Shown here piece by piece: positions 32,191 through 40,058 of a DNA stretch of 64,000 nt. The stretch is from a virus: IMG/VR virus record IMGVR_UViG_3300036652_000269, positions 1 through 64,000 of that record; one strand, 5' to 3'. A model generated the notes under the pieces. The model was not told the DNA's origin, searched no databases, and worked only from the letters and a program-made list of their open reading frames with translations. A program made the position numbers and the translations under genes. Each line of letters begins with the position of its first letter. Positions within the stretch are counted from its first letter, which is position 1.

Positions 32191-33540
32191 TTAGAACGTG
32201 CCGACGACGAAGGACTCCGGACGCTTGACGGCGAGGGCAATACGCTCTTCGACCAGCACCGCGATGGCGTTGCGGACGAAGAAGTCGGCGTGCTGCTCTG
32301 CGATCCGGACGTTGGCCTGCTCGCGGTCGTAGACCTGAGCGCCCAGACCGAACGCACCGGTAAGCCAGGTGCCTTCGTTCATGGCCGGGGTCTCAACAAC
32401 GGGCTGACGCCAGACCTGCGCCTGGGCACCGATGGCGATGTTGGTGAACAGCATGTACTGGCCGTCACCGCCGTTGGTCGTGGTGCCCTTCTGAAGCTCG
32501 ATGTCCTCCCAGTCGAACGGGTGGAGCACGAAGCCGGTGCCGGGGTAGTTGGCGATGACCGACAACGTGGCCGACCGGCGAAGGGCGTCCGACTTCAGGT
32601 CCCCGGCTGCACGGGTGTAGACCTGCACGCCAGGCGTGTTCAGCAGACCCAGCAGGTTGTTGCCGGTGCCGTCACCGTTGAGCAGCTGGTCGTCCTCTTC
32701 GAGCGCGAGGCCGTACAGCAACTCGTTGTTGATGATGGACTGCAACTGCGGCACGTCGCTGATGACGTTGCGGTGGGCCGCTTCCCAGTGCGCGATGGTG
32801 CGGACCGGGGCCTGCGCAGTGTCGAACTGAAGGCTGGACTTCGGCTTGGGGCCGAAGACAGCGACCGAGTTCTCGACGGCACGGTCAGCGACGGCCTGGG
32901 CGTTGCCGTTGCCGTTGTTCTCCGCGAACCCGATGACCCGGAAGAAGTCGATCAGGTTGGCCGACGTGGTGGCGACCGGGAAGAGGTCACGCACCCGGTA
33001 GGTGCGCTGGCCACGCGGGACGATGGGGTCGAACTGGATCGGGCCCCAGCCCTGCGGGTTCACCGTGTCCGGGACCATCTGCCCGAACACGTCCTTGGTG
33101 CCGTAGCCACCGTTGCCGATGATCCGGCCGTCGATGTCGAACGGAGCGTCCATGCTGGTTTTGCCGGCCTTGACCATGGCGTTGAACTGCTCGGACTCGG
33201 TGAACATCTGGCCGAACGACTTGCGCTGCTGCGGGACGTACAGCCGCTGTGACTGGGTACCGGCACTGGAAGCAGCTGCGGCCATGGCAGCACTGAAGCC
33301 CTCGGGCTCGGCACCGTACTTCTTGACTTCTTCGGTCAGCCGCTTCATGGCGATGAGCGACTTGATCTCCGTGCACTTGTCGTACGCGGCCTTGATCTGG
33401 TCGGCAGTGTCGCGGGAAAGCTCGACGTTCGCGCCATCGACCTTGACGCCCTTCGCCATGCCTTCTTCCACGATCTTCGCGTTCTGGGTCAGCGCGGACT
33501 CAAGGTCCTTGACGCTGATGTCAGCGAGGTCGGTGCTCAC
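32191..33540 (-). CDS. Major capsid protein (HK97 fold)
   Basis: 449 residues from a GTG with AGAAAGGACAGACCC before it. The N-terminal about 100 residues are helical and charged (a delta-domain scaffold usually removed by the protease). The body has the HK97 hallmarks: IVPRGQRTYRVRDLFPVATTSANLIDFFRV, PQLQSIINNELLYGLALEEDDQLLNGDGTGNNLLGLLN and the C-terminal VRIAEQHADFFVRNAIAVLVEERIALAVKRPESF. The gene is free of the recurrent TGTC-N5-GACA site, unlike the tail genes. It is preceded by its protease. Confidence 0.9.
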   Translation of the reverse strand: MSTDLADISVKDLESALTQNAKIVEEGMAKGVKVDGANVELSRDTADQIKAAYDKCTEIKSLIAMKRLTEEVKKYGAEPEGFSAAMAAAASSAGTQSQRLYVPQQRKSFGQMFTESEQFNAMVKAGKTSMDAPFDIDGRIIGNGGYGTKDVFGQMVPDTVNPQGWGPIQFDPIVPRGQRTYRVRDLFPVATTSANLIDFFRVIGFAENNGNGNAQAVADRAVENSVAVFGPKPKSSLQFDTAQAPVRTIAHWEAAHRNVISDVPQLQSIINNELLYGLALEEDDQLLNGDGTGNNLLGLLNTPGVQVYTRAAGDLKSDALRRSATLSVIANYPGTGFVLHPFDWEDIELQKGTTTNGGDGQYMLFTNIAIGAQAQVWRQPVVETPAMNEGTWLTGAFGLGAQVYDREQANVRIAEQHADFFVRNAIAVLVEERIALAVKRPESFVVGTF

Positions 33541-33655
33541 GGGTCTGTCCTTTCTGAATGTCTGAATGATACTTCCGGGATGACTGTTCAGGTGGTGAAG
33601 AGTCCGGTAAGCACCGTGACACCTCGTTGCCCATCAGTGTGACACATTGCAAAGC

Positions 33656-35818
33656 CTATTCCAACGACACACCCAACGAGGCCAGGTCGAAGGACTTGGT
33701 GTCGATGACAACCCGATCCGACTTGCCTTCGGTGTCATCGTCGCTGCCGCCGTCCATCCAGTCTTCGGGCAGCTTGCTTGTCAGATTGAGATCTTTGGCG
33801 CGCTTGATGATGAACTGCTTGGCAGCTTCTTCGTCACTGGCACGACCGATGGACTGGATGGCGTTGTCCAGGTCGTCTTCGTTCTCGATGGGGAAGCTGA
33901 AGCTGCCGTCCGGGTTCTTCAGGGCGTGACCCTGCTTGCCCAGTTCTTCCCGCTTGGCAGTCGTGAACTGCCGCTTGATCTGGTAATCGATGTCGTAGTC
34001 CTTGACGGCCACTGTGTTCTCCCATGCCTTCGAGTCGGGAACCTTGTGCATGGCCTCCATGCGGGCCACGAAGTCAGCACTGCTTTGCTTGATGGTGTTT
34101 GTCTTTCCGATACGTGCGATCCGCCGCTTCTTGTCCACGTTCCGGGCCTGACGCATCGCGGCCCAGTGCTGCGATCCCTGGTGTCGCATCGATGCGTAGA
34201 TGTGTGCACTGTTCGGGTGCAACGTGGACACGTCCAACGTCTGCTTGGGAGTGAGCTTCAGCACGCCGTAGTTAATGCCCTGGGTCGGGTGCCCGACCAG
34301 ACGCCCGTACTTGGCCACACCGGCTTCGGTACGCACCATGGCTTTCGATTCGACAACCATGTTGGGCGACCACGACTTGGCCGATTCACCGGACATGTCA
34401 ATGTCACCACCCGACTCGCCTGCCTCGGGGTCCTGGTTGTCGTCCGCCTGGTCGATGGCCTTGGCGATGGCCTGTGCCACACCCTTCAGGGCATCACTGC
34501 CGTCACCGGTTGCGCTGTCGATAGCCGCGTCGATGGCGTCCAGGATGTTGTCTGCCGCCTTTTCGATGGCTTCGGGGTCGTCACCGATGATGGCGTGGTC
34601 GAAGTTCTGTGCCATCGGTGCCAGCTGGTGCAGGACGTCGGGTTCGATGTCATCTTGATACCCGTCAAGCACCTGCACGATGCTGACCGGCTCGTTGTCA
34701 GCCGATTCGTCGTCGTCCCCGGTGCCACTGTCTGCGCTGTCCGCTTCCCCGGCCTTTTCACGAGCATCGTTGCTGGCGTCTTCCAGCGGGTCACGCGGCT
34801 GCGGTGGCGGGTTGAAAGGGTTGGACGGCATCGGCAACGATGACCCACCCGTAGGGCCAGCAGGGGCAGCCTTTTCGCTGATGGTGTCTTCGTTCATCGG
34901 GTCCTTGGGCCCGTTCGGGTTCTTGCGAGGCTCTTCACCCGTCATCGCGTACAGCAGTTCCCCGATGGCGTCCTGCACCTTGCGCACCAGGTCCAGGTTG
35001 GACGCACTGATGCTGAACACGCCATCACCCTGCGGGTACTCGTCCGGGGTTTCCAACGCCTTGTGTTCGCTGTCGTCTTCGTCATCGAACAGTTCGCCGT
35101 CTTCGTCGCCTTCCCCTTCGCCGGTCCCGTCATCGTCGTCCGTGATGTCGGTACCTTCGTGGGTCTCGGCTTCGTCTTCGGCTTCGTCGTCGTCAGTGTC
35201 GTCGGGCACCTTGGTGGCCGACATCGCTTTGACTTCCTGCATGAAGGCATCGGGAGTGGTCCCGAAGAAGTCCTTGAACTGGACCCAGGCTTCCTGTGCC
35301 GACTTCACCGATTCGGTACGGGCAGCTGACATGGCACCGAACAGCACCGGGCTGTACTCGAACAGGTCGAGGTAGTCGATGGTACGGATGCCCTTTTCCT
35401 GGGTGGCCCCACCGACCGGGACGTTGTAGCCGATGGACCACTCCTGCTGGTCCCCGAAGAACTTCACGTCTTCGTAGGCTTCCCGGCCCCGCTGTGTGTT
35501 CAGGTTGAACTGCATCTTGACCTGAAGGGCACCGGCAGCCTTGGGCCACGGTGAACCATCCGGCAGAGTCGTTGGCAGTGCAGGATCGCCAGGCATCAGT
35601 TCCTTGATTTCCAAGGTCTTACTGATGCTCTTCTCCCACGAGTGGTGCCAGACGCCCTTGGGAATGCGCTTCTGCAACGTCTTGGTGTACGCACCAGGCT
35701 TGATGATGTCGGACACGTTGTCCACGATGCCTGTCACACTGACAAGCGCAGTGACCACACCCGCGCCGTCGTCTGCTTTGACGCCGGTAACACCTACCGA
35801 CTTGTACTGAAGCTCCAT
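33656..35818 (-). CDS. Capsid maturation protease with long acidic region
   Basis: 720 residues, AGAAGGACAGG before the ATG. The N-terminal about 190 residues are an HK97-type prohead protease (S78/U35 family): DIIKPGAYTKTLQKRIPKGVWHHSWEK with the catalytic-type His, then QQEWSIGYNVPVGGA with the Ser, and YLDLFEYSPVLFGA. A very acidic region (about 210-270), Pro/Gly linkers and a helical stretch follow and may serve as scaffold. The C-terminus (MEAMHKVPD...GHALKNPDGSFSFPIENEDDLDNAIQS...RAKDLNL) matches the small DUF6582-like domain often found on phage structural proteins. One TGTC-N5-GACA copy lies near the N-terminus (35732-35744). Confidence 0.85.
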   Translation of the reverse strand: MELQYKSVGVTGVKADDGAGVVTALVSVTGIVDNVSDIIKPGAYTKTLQKRIPKGVWHHSWEKSISKTLEIKELMPGDPALPTTLPDGSPWPKAAGALQVKMQFNLNTQRGREAYEDVKFFGDQQEWSIGYNVPVGGATQEKGIRTIDYLDLFEYSPVLFGAMSAARTESVKSAQEAWVQFKDFFGTTPDAFMQEVKAMSATKVPDDTDDDEAEDEAETHEGTDITDDDDGTGEGEGDEDGELFDDEDDSEHKALETPDEYPQGDGVFSISASNLDLVRKVQDAIGELLYAMTGEEPRKNPNGPKDPMNEDTISEKAAPAGPTGGSSLPMPSNPFNPPPQPRDPLEDASNDAREKAGEADSADSGTGDDDESADNEPVSIVQVLDGYQDDIEPDVLHQLAPMAQNFDHAIIGDDPEAIEKAADNILDAIDAAIDSATGDGSDALKGVAQAIAKAIDQADDNQDPEAGESGGDIDMSGESAKSWSPNMVVESKAMVRTEAGVAKYGRLVGHPTQGINYGVLKLTPKQTLDVSTLHPNSAHIYASMRHQGSQHWAAMRQARNVDKKRRIARIGKTNTIKQSSADFVARMEAMHKVPDSKAWENTVAVKDYDIDYQIKRQFTTAKREELGKQGHALKNPDGSFSFPIENEDDLDNAIQSIGRASDEEAAKQFIIKRAKDLNLTSKLPEDWMDGGSDDDTEGKSDRVVIDTKSFDLASLGVSLE

Positions 35819-35875
35819 GTCAGCCTGTCCTTCTGTGTGTGGTCGCTCTCGGCAGGATAGCCGACTGACGACTGG

Positions 35876-37981
35876 TCAATGGCCCGAAGCGGCCCGAAGG
35901 ACCGCAGCGGTGTGTTGGTCGAGACTGCCTGTCACTGGTAATCCTGCTTCCCGCTGAACTGTCGAAATGCCAGCTTGCCCTTCCGGCAACCCAAGGTTCT
36001 GCATCGCCTGGTGTGCCTGCGCCACTTGTGCAGGAGACAGTTGTACAGCCGCGGGCTTGGTGGTTCCGGCTGGCTTCTGGCCACCCGTGGTGTAGGTGAA
36101 CTTCCCGCCGACCCGTGGGTGCTTGGACGGGTCCCAACCTGCTCCGCTGGGGCCGGTGTTGCTGGCGTTCGGGTCAGCGTGGTTGGGATCGCCACCCGGC
36201 TGCTTGGCTAGTTCTGCCTGCGCTTGGTTGAAGGCGGTCGTGGGGTCGGACGATGCCAACGCAGTGCTACCTGTCTTCCCGACACCCTTGCCCTTACCGG
36301 TAGCCGTCTTCTTGGGGGCCGCAGTCCTACGGCTGCCACTGCTGCCACCACGGGCCGCTGCTCGGTGGGTACCACCGTGCCCGGCATGGGACGACGACCC
36401 CTTGGGCGGGGCTACTGCTGCCGGTGCCTTGCTACCCGACCACGCCTTGCTGTCTTTCTGAACGAAGTCACGCACGCCTACTACCTCGTCACGCCCCACC
36501 TTGTCCTTGGCCCAGTCCACGTGGTCGTCGCACACCGGAACCTGGGCCATCCCTTCTGCCCAGAGCACACCTTTGGTCGCGGGCTTTGAACAGTCGGGGT
36601 TCTTGCAGTGGTAGGTCTTGGTGGCGATGTAGTCAGCACGCTGCATCACGTAGGACTTGATGTCTGCGTAGTCACGAACGACTTTCCGTTCGATACCCGG
36701 TTCGAACGACTTGCCTCCCGCACGCTGGTTCAACTTGCGCATGACGGCATCACGGGATGCACCTTCGTGCAACACGTAGTCATGCTGGTCGGTGGCCACC
36801 CACTTGTTCGGGGTTTCCGCACCCACGTAGTAGACGTTGTTGTCCGCCCCCTTGTACTTCTCGAAGTTGTCGTATTCCGACCGCAGCTTGTTCAGGTTTT
36901 CGTACGTACCCGCTGGCTTCTTGGCACCGACACGCACCGTCCGTTCCTTCGCACGTTGCAATGCAGCCTGGCGTGCCTCATCACGACGGGCAGCAGCAGC
37001 TGTCCGTTCGACAACCGGGGGTTTGTGGTTCGCCTGCCGGTCGGCATCGGCAGCGTTTGCTGCATCACGCCGTGCACGTTGCTTCGCAATCTCAACAGCA
37101 GCGCGCATCTTTTCGGACGCCGACGTGTCCACCGAAAGGTTTGGCACGCCGTAATACTGCCGCTGTTCATTCCACAACGTCGGTGTCATGTCATGCAGGT
37201 GTTGTTCAGCTTCCGCTACCTTGCCCTGAGACATCGCGTGGACGGCAGCTTCGATGTGCTTCTGTACTTCGGGGTGTTTGATAGCCGGAGTCTTTTCATG
37301 GTGTTGCAGACCCGCAACCAAACTATTGGCGACGCTTTCATCGTCTTCGAAGTACCCATCATGGATGATGTGCTTGTCCCCGTTGAGCGCAGTGAACTCG
37401 TACTTGGTGTGCTGCGCTGGGTTAGACACCGTTGTGATGGTCGATCCGATGTCGGCACCATGGCGACGGGCACCAGCTTCGGTAGCCACCCGCCTAACGT
37501 GTGAACCTCCGGATGCCCTACTTCCCCGTACGCCAGTGATGTGCCCCTGGGTGTAAGTGGTTCCGTGTTCGTTAGACCCGAGCATCCGACCAGACGTACC
37601 GATGGTCCATCGTCCGTGTTCATCGCGGACTTCGTTGATATTGAAGATTTTCTGTTCGACAGGTGCATCGAACGCTTTGCCCGACGTACCCTTCATTGCC
37701 TCCCACTGGGCCAGTGCGGCCTGTGCCTTAGCCACCGTGTCGGGGTGCACCTTGTCACCACCACGAGCCCACCGCTTGATGGCACCGATGGCCAGTTCGA
37801 TGGCGTTGCTTTCGTCCGCGTGCCCGGTCCGGATCAGGGCATGGGCTATCTCCCTGACATACGGGGGCAGGCCACCACGGCGGGTGACCCAGTTGTCCCC
37901 CGTGCCCAGGGGTGACGTGTCATGGGGACCGCCAACCACCTTGAACTCTGCGAGAAGTTCTAGCTCGTTGTCAGTCAGCAT
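35876..37981 (-). CDS. Virion-associated multidomain protein with 'RDEHGRW' signature
   Basis: 701 residues; ATG at 37981 after AAGGTTGG (an in-frame TTG is 6 bases upstream). Residues about 38-98 form a helical module (PYVREIAHALIRTGHADES...GAIKRWARGGDKV) seen in actinophage head proteins. It is followed by KIFNINEVRDEHGRW (about 111-125), a motif shared with 38241-40058 and 43890-45389. A Cys/His zinc site (YHCKNPDCSKPATKG...VPVCDDH) lies near 470-500, then low-complexity Gly/Ala/Lys sequence, a second related WDPSKHPRVGGKFTY motif and a C-terminal peptidoglycan-binding-like helix set (QAHQAMQNLGLPEGQAG...). Probably an internal or ejected virion protein; no enzyme domain recognised. Confidence 0.65.
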   Translation of the reverse strand: MLTDNELELLAEFKVVGGPHDTSPLGTGDNWVTRRGGLPPYVREIAHALIRTGHADESNAIELAIGAIKRWARGGDKVHPDTVAKAQAALAQWEAMKGTSGKAFDAPVEQKIFNINEVRDEHGRWTIGTSGRMLGSNEHGTTYTQGHITGVRGSRASGGSHVRRVATEAGARRHGADIGSTITTVSNPAQHTKYEFTALNGDKHIIHDGYFEDDESVANSLVAGLQHHEKTPAIKHPEVQKHIEAAVHAMSQGKVAEAEQHLHDMTPTLWNEQRQYYGVPNLSVDTSASEKMRAAVEIAKQRARRDAANAADADRQANHKPPVVERTAAAARRDEARQAALQRAKERTVRVGAKKPAGTYENLNKLRSEYDNFEKYKGADNNVYYVGAETPNKWVATDQHDYVLHEGASRDAVMRKLNQRAGGKSFEPGIERKVVRDYADIKSYVMQRADYIATKTYHCKNPDCSKPATKGVLWAEGMAQVPVCDDHVDWAKDKVGRDEVVGVRDFVQKDSKAWSGSKAPAAVAPPKGSSSHAGHGGTHRAAARGGSSGSRRTAAPKKTATGKGKGVGKTGSTALASSDPTTAFNQAQAELAKQPGGDPNHADPNASNTGPSGAGWDPSKHPRVGGKFTYTTGGQKPAGTTKPAAVQLSPAQVAQAHQAMQNLGLPEGQAGISTVQREAGLPVTGSLDQHTAAVLRAASGH

Positions 37982-37983
37982 GT

Positions 37984-38238
37984 TCAACCAACCTTCATGG
38001 GCGTGATGGTGTCAGGTTCGACTTGACGGCTCTTGCCTGTTGGCGTCGTCACCCAGTATTGCGTGTAAGCGCCGAACGGGGTGTCAACATGTGAAGTCGT
38101 CAACGTGCCGAGGATGCCAAGCTCATCACCCAGCGGTTCGTCCGGCCCATCTGGTGCATAGACAGCGCCCGGTACATCGTGGCGTCCATCGAAGTTGTAC
38201 AGCTTGGCCCGCACCATCGTGCCGTCGTCGGGAATCAT
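37984..38238 (-). CDS. Small head-region protein
   Basis: 84 residues; AGAAGAGG before the ATG, stop separated by 2 bases from the next ATG. Beta-rich (GTMVRAKLYNFDGRHDVPGAVYAP, YTQYWVTTPTGKSRQVEPDTI). It sits between two large virion-associated proteins and may be a small chaperone or partner for one of them. No family recognised. Confidence 0.6.
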   Translation of the reverse strand: MIPDDGTMVRAKLYNFDGRHDVPGAVYAPDGPDEPLGDELGILGTLTTSHVDTPFGAYTQYWVTTPTGKSRQVEPDTITPMKVG

Positions 38239-38240
38239 GG

Positions 38241-40058
38241 TTACCTCTTCTGGGGTGGGCCCATGATGCCGGGTGGCACGGGCTTCGGGAACGCTACACG
38301 TTGGCTGGCAGTGGCACCTCGTTCAGTACCACGCTTTGGCTTTGTCTTCAAGACAGACGCGATAAAAGCAGGCGTATACCACGCTGGCTTGGCCGCCTTC
38401 AGTCCTGTGCCTTCGTGCATCGGCTTGTCAGAACGAAGTTTGTTGCACCCAGAACACGCCGGGACGATGTTGTTGGTTCGGTACTTGCCACCCAGGTTGG
38501 TGGTGATGATCTTGTCTTGCTCAAACATCGGTAACTTGCCCTTGTTGTGCCACGACATCTTGCACCCGCAATAGACACAGGGCACGTAACCCTTGTCCTT
38601 GCCCTTGGCGTCCACCCCACCGAACTCGACATAGACCGCCCAGTTGCGATTGTCCCGGTCCAGGTTGTTTCCACGCAGGTTGCGGAAGGCTTCACCGCCA
38701 GCAGCGATTCGTGCCTTGTTGTCAGCTATCTCGATAGGCGTCGGCTGCGGGATAGCTTTGGCCTTGGCAATAGCTTGCTTCTGCGCTCGCTTCAGTTCGG
38801 CGTTGGACACATGTTCGTGCACCACGTCCTTTTCGCTGCGGTGTACCCCAGTGCCTGTCGTTTCGATATGCGTGTACTTGGTCTTGCCCAATGCAGATCG
38901 AGCGGCCCCAAACGCCGACCACCTACCATGGTCATCGCGTAGTTCGGCAGGATCGAACTTCTTACCTTCTTGTGTTTCGACAATCGGACCGTGGTAGCCG
39001 TACTCACTGATGGAGTTGCCATCGGTGTACAGATGCTTGGCCTTGACTGTCGCACTGATAACCGGCAGGTCTTTTTCCGGGTCAGTGGGGTGCAGCCCGT
39101 GTTGCCGGGCGTAGGCAGGGTGTACAGCAACCCAGTCACCAGGGTTGATCTGTCGGACTCCATGCGGGACGGACCGATAGATGGTGACATCGGCTTCCGG
39201 GTTGCCACGAACCTGTTGTGCTACCTGCATCCCGTACGGGTCGTGTGCCTCGTCGTGGATGTAGAAATGCGGGTTGGTATAGACGTCGTCTGGATAGACG
39301 CCGTTCTGCGTCAGGTCATGGATCGGGGCATCGTTCTTGTTCGGTGCTGTATGTAGCCCCCGATAGTCGGTGGTTTCCTGCTTCAGTACCTCGTACGCCT
39401 TGCGATACGGGTCCAGTGACGGATCGTTGTCGCCTTCGATCCATTGATATTCCGACATGGGGTCACTGGACTGCTTCATGTAGTCGTAAGCCGAGTGCCA
39501 TGGTTCGTGGATGGCCACGATCTGGCTGGGCTTCACGTCGCCTTTCATGATGACATGGTGGTGACCCTGTTGCCACTCATCCAACAACTGGTTACCGGCC
39601 AATGACGACTGCGGGTGTTCGGCCCGCTGGCTGATTTCGTCAGGGTGGGCGTGGAACTCGACTACCGCACGCTTGGCGTGGGCATCCATTTTGGGCATGT
39701 ATGAAGATGCCCAGACACCTGCTGACGGTTCGTTCCCTGCCCCTAGACCACCATCACCATGAGCATGGCTTTCCAACAACCCATGTTGCCTTATCGAATC
39801 GACATTTTCGGTAGACGTGTAGTGGAACAGCCTGACGTGCCCTGCCGGGATCGCAGCCCACCGGCCATGCAGGCCACGGGCTTCGGCAGGGTCGAAAACC
39901 TTGGCCTCTAGACGGGCTGTACGGCCCGCTGCCGGGTCAATGGGCTGCCAGACGGGTGCTGGCCCAGCCAGCCCACCCAAAGCCTTCAGAAAGACGTTCA
40001 GCGCAGCTTTGACCTGGACCTCCTGGGCACGAGCCCTGATCCGGTCGCTGATGATCAC
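38241..40058 (-). CDS. Multidomain virion effector: ART-like domains plus HNH nuclease
   Basis: 605 residues from GTG 40058 (GTGA overlap with the upstream stop). Two copies of a 'K-x-FDPAExRxxxGRW' signature divide it (about residues 53-67 and 366-380). After the first comes VRLFHYTSTENVDSIRQHGLLES, which resembles ADP-ribosyltransferase-like entry motifs, then a second domain around 235-345 (YRGLHTAPNKNDAPIHDL...DVTIYRSVPHGVRQINPGDWV) similar to phage-encoded ART proteins. After the second signature a C-terminal HNH-type nuclease has zinc pairs CVYC and CSGC around a EQDKI...NNIVPACSGCNKLRSD core. The order in the head-gene block suggests a packaged, injected effector. Domain calls are by motif reading; catalysis is untested. 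Confidence 0.65.
   Translation of the reverse strand: MIISDRIRARAQEVQVKAALNVFLKALGGLAGPAPVWQPIDPAAGRTARLEAKVFDPAEARGLHGRWAAIPAGHVRLFHYTSTENVDSIRQHGLLESHAHGDGGLGAGNEPSAGVWASSYMPKMDAHAKRAVVEFHAHPDEISQRAEHPQSSLAGNQLLDEWQQGHHHVIMKGDVKPSQIVAIHEPWHSAYDYMKQSSDPMSEYQWIEGDNDPSLDPYRKAYEVLKQETTDYRGLHTAPNKNDAPIHDLTQNGVYPDDVYTNPHFYIHDEAHDPYGMQVAQQVRGNPEADVTIYRSVPHGVRQINPGDWVAVHPAYARQHGLHPTDPEKDLPVISATVKAKHLYTDGNSISEYGYHGPIVETQEGKKFDPAELRDDHGRWSAFGAARSALGKTKYTHIETTGTGVHRSEKDVVHEHVSNAELKRAQKQAIAKAKAIPQPTPIEIADNKARIAAGGEAFRNLRGNNLDRDNRNWAVYVEFGGVDAKGKDKGYVPCVYCGCKMSWHNKGKLPMFEQDKIITTNLGGKYRTNNIVPACSGCNKLRSDKPMHEGTGLKAAKPAWYTPAFIASVLKTKPKRGTERGATASQRVAFPKPVPPGIMGPPQKR

Noticed and set aside
32167-34843. Long open frames on the plus strand opposite the capsid and protease genes (up to about 400 codons).
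   Set aside because: They are antisense to clearly recognised genes on the minus strand, lack ribosome binding sites and have GC-driven composition; shadows of GC-rich codon use.
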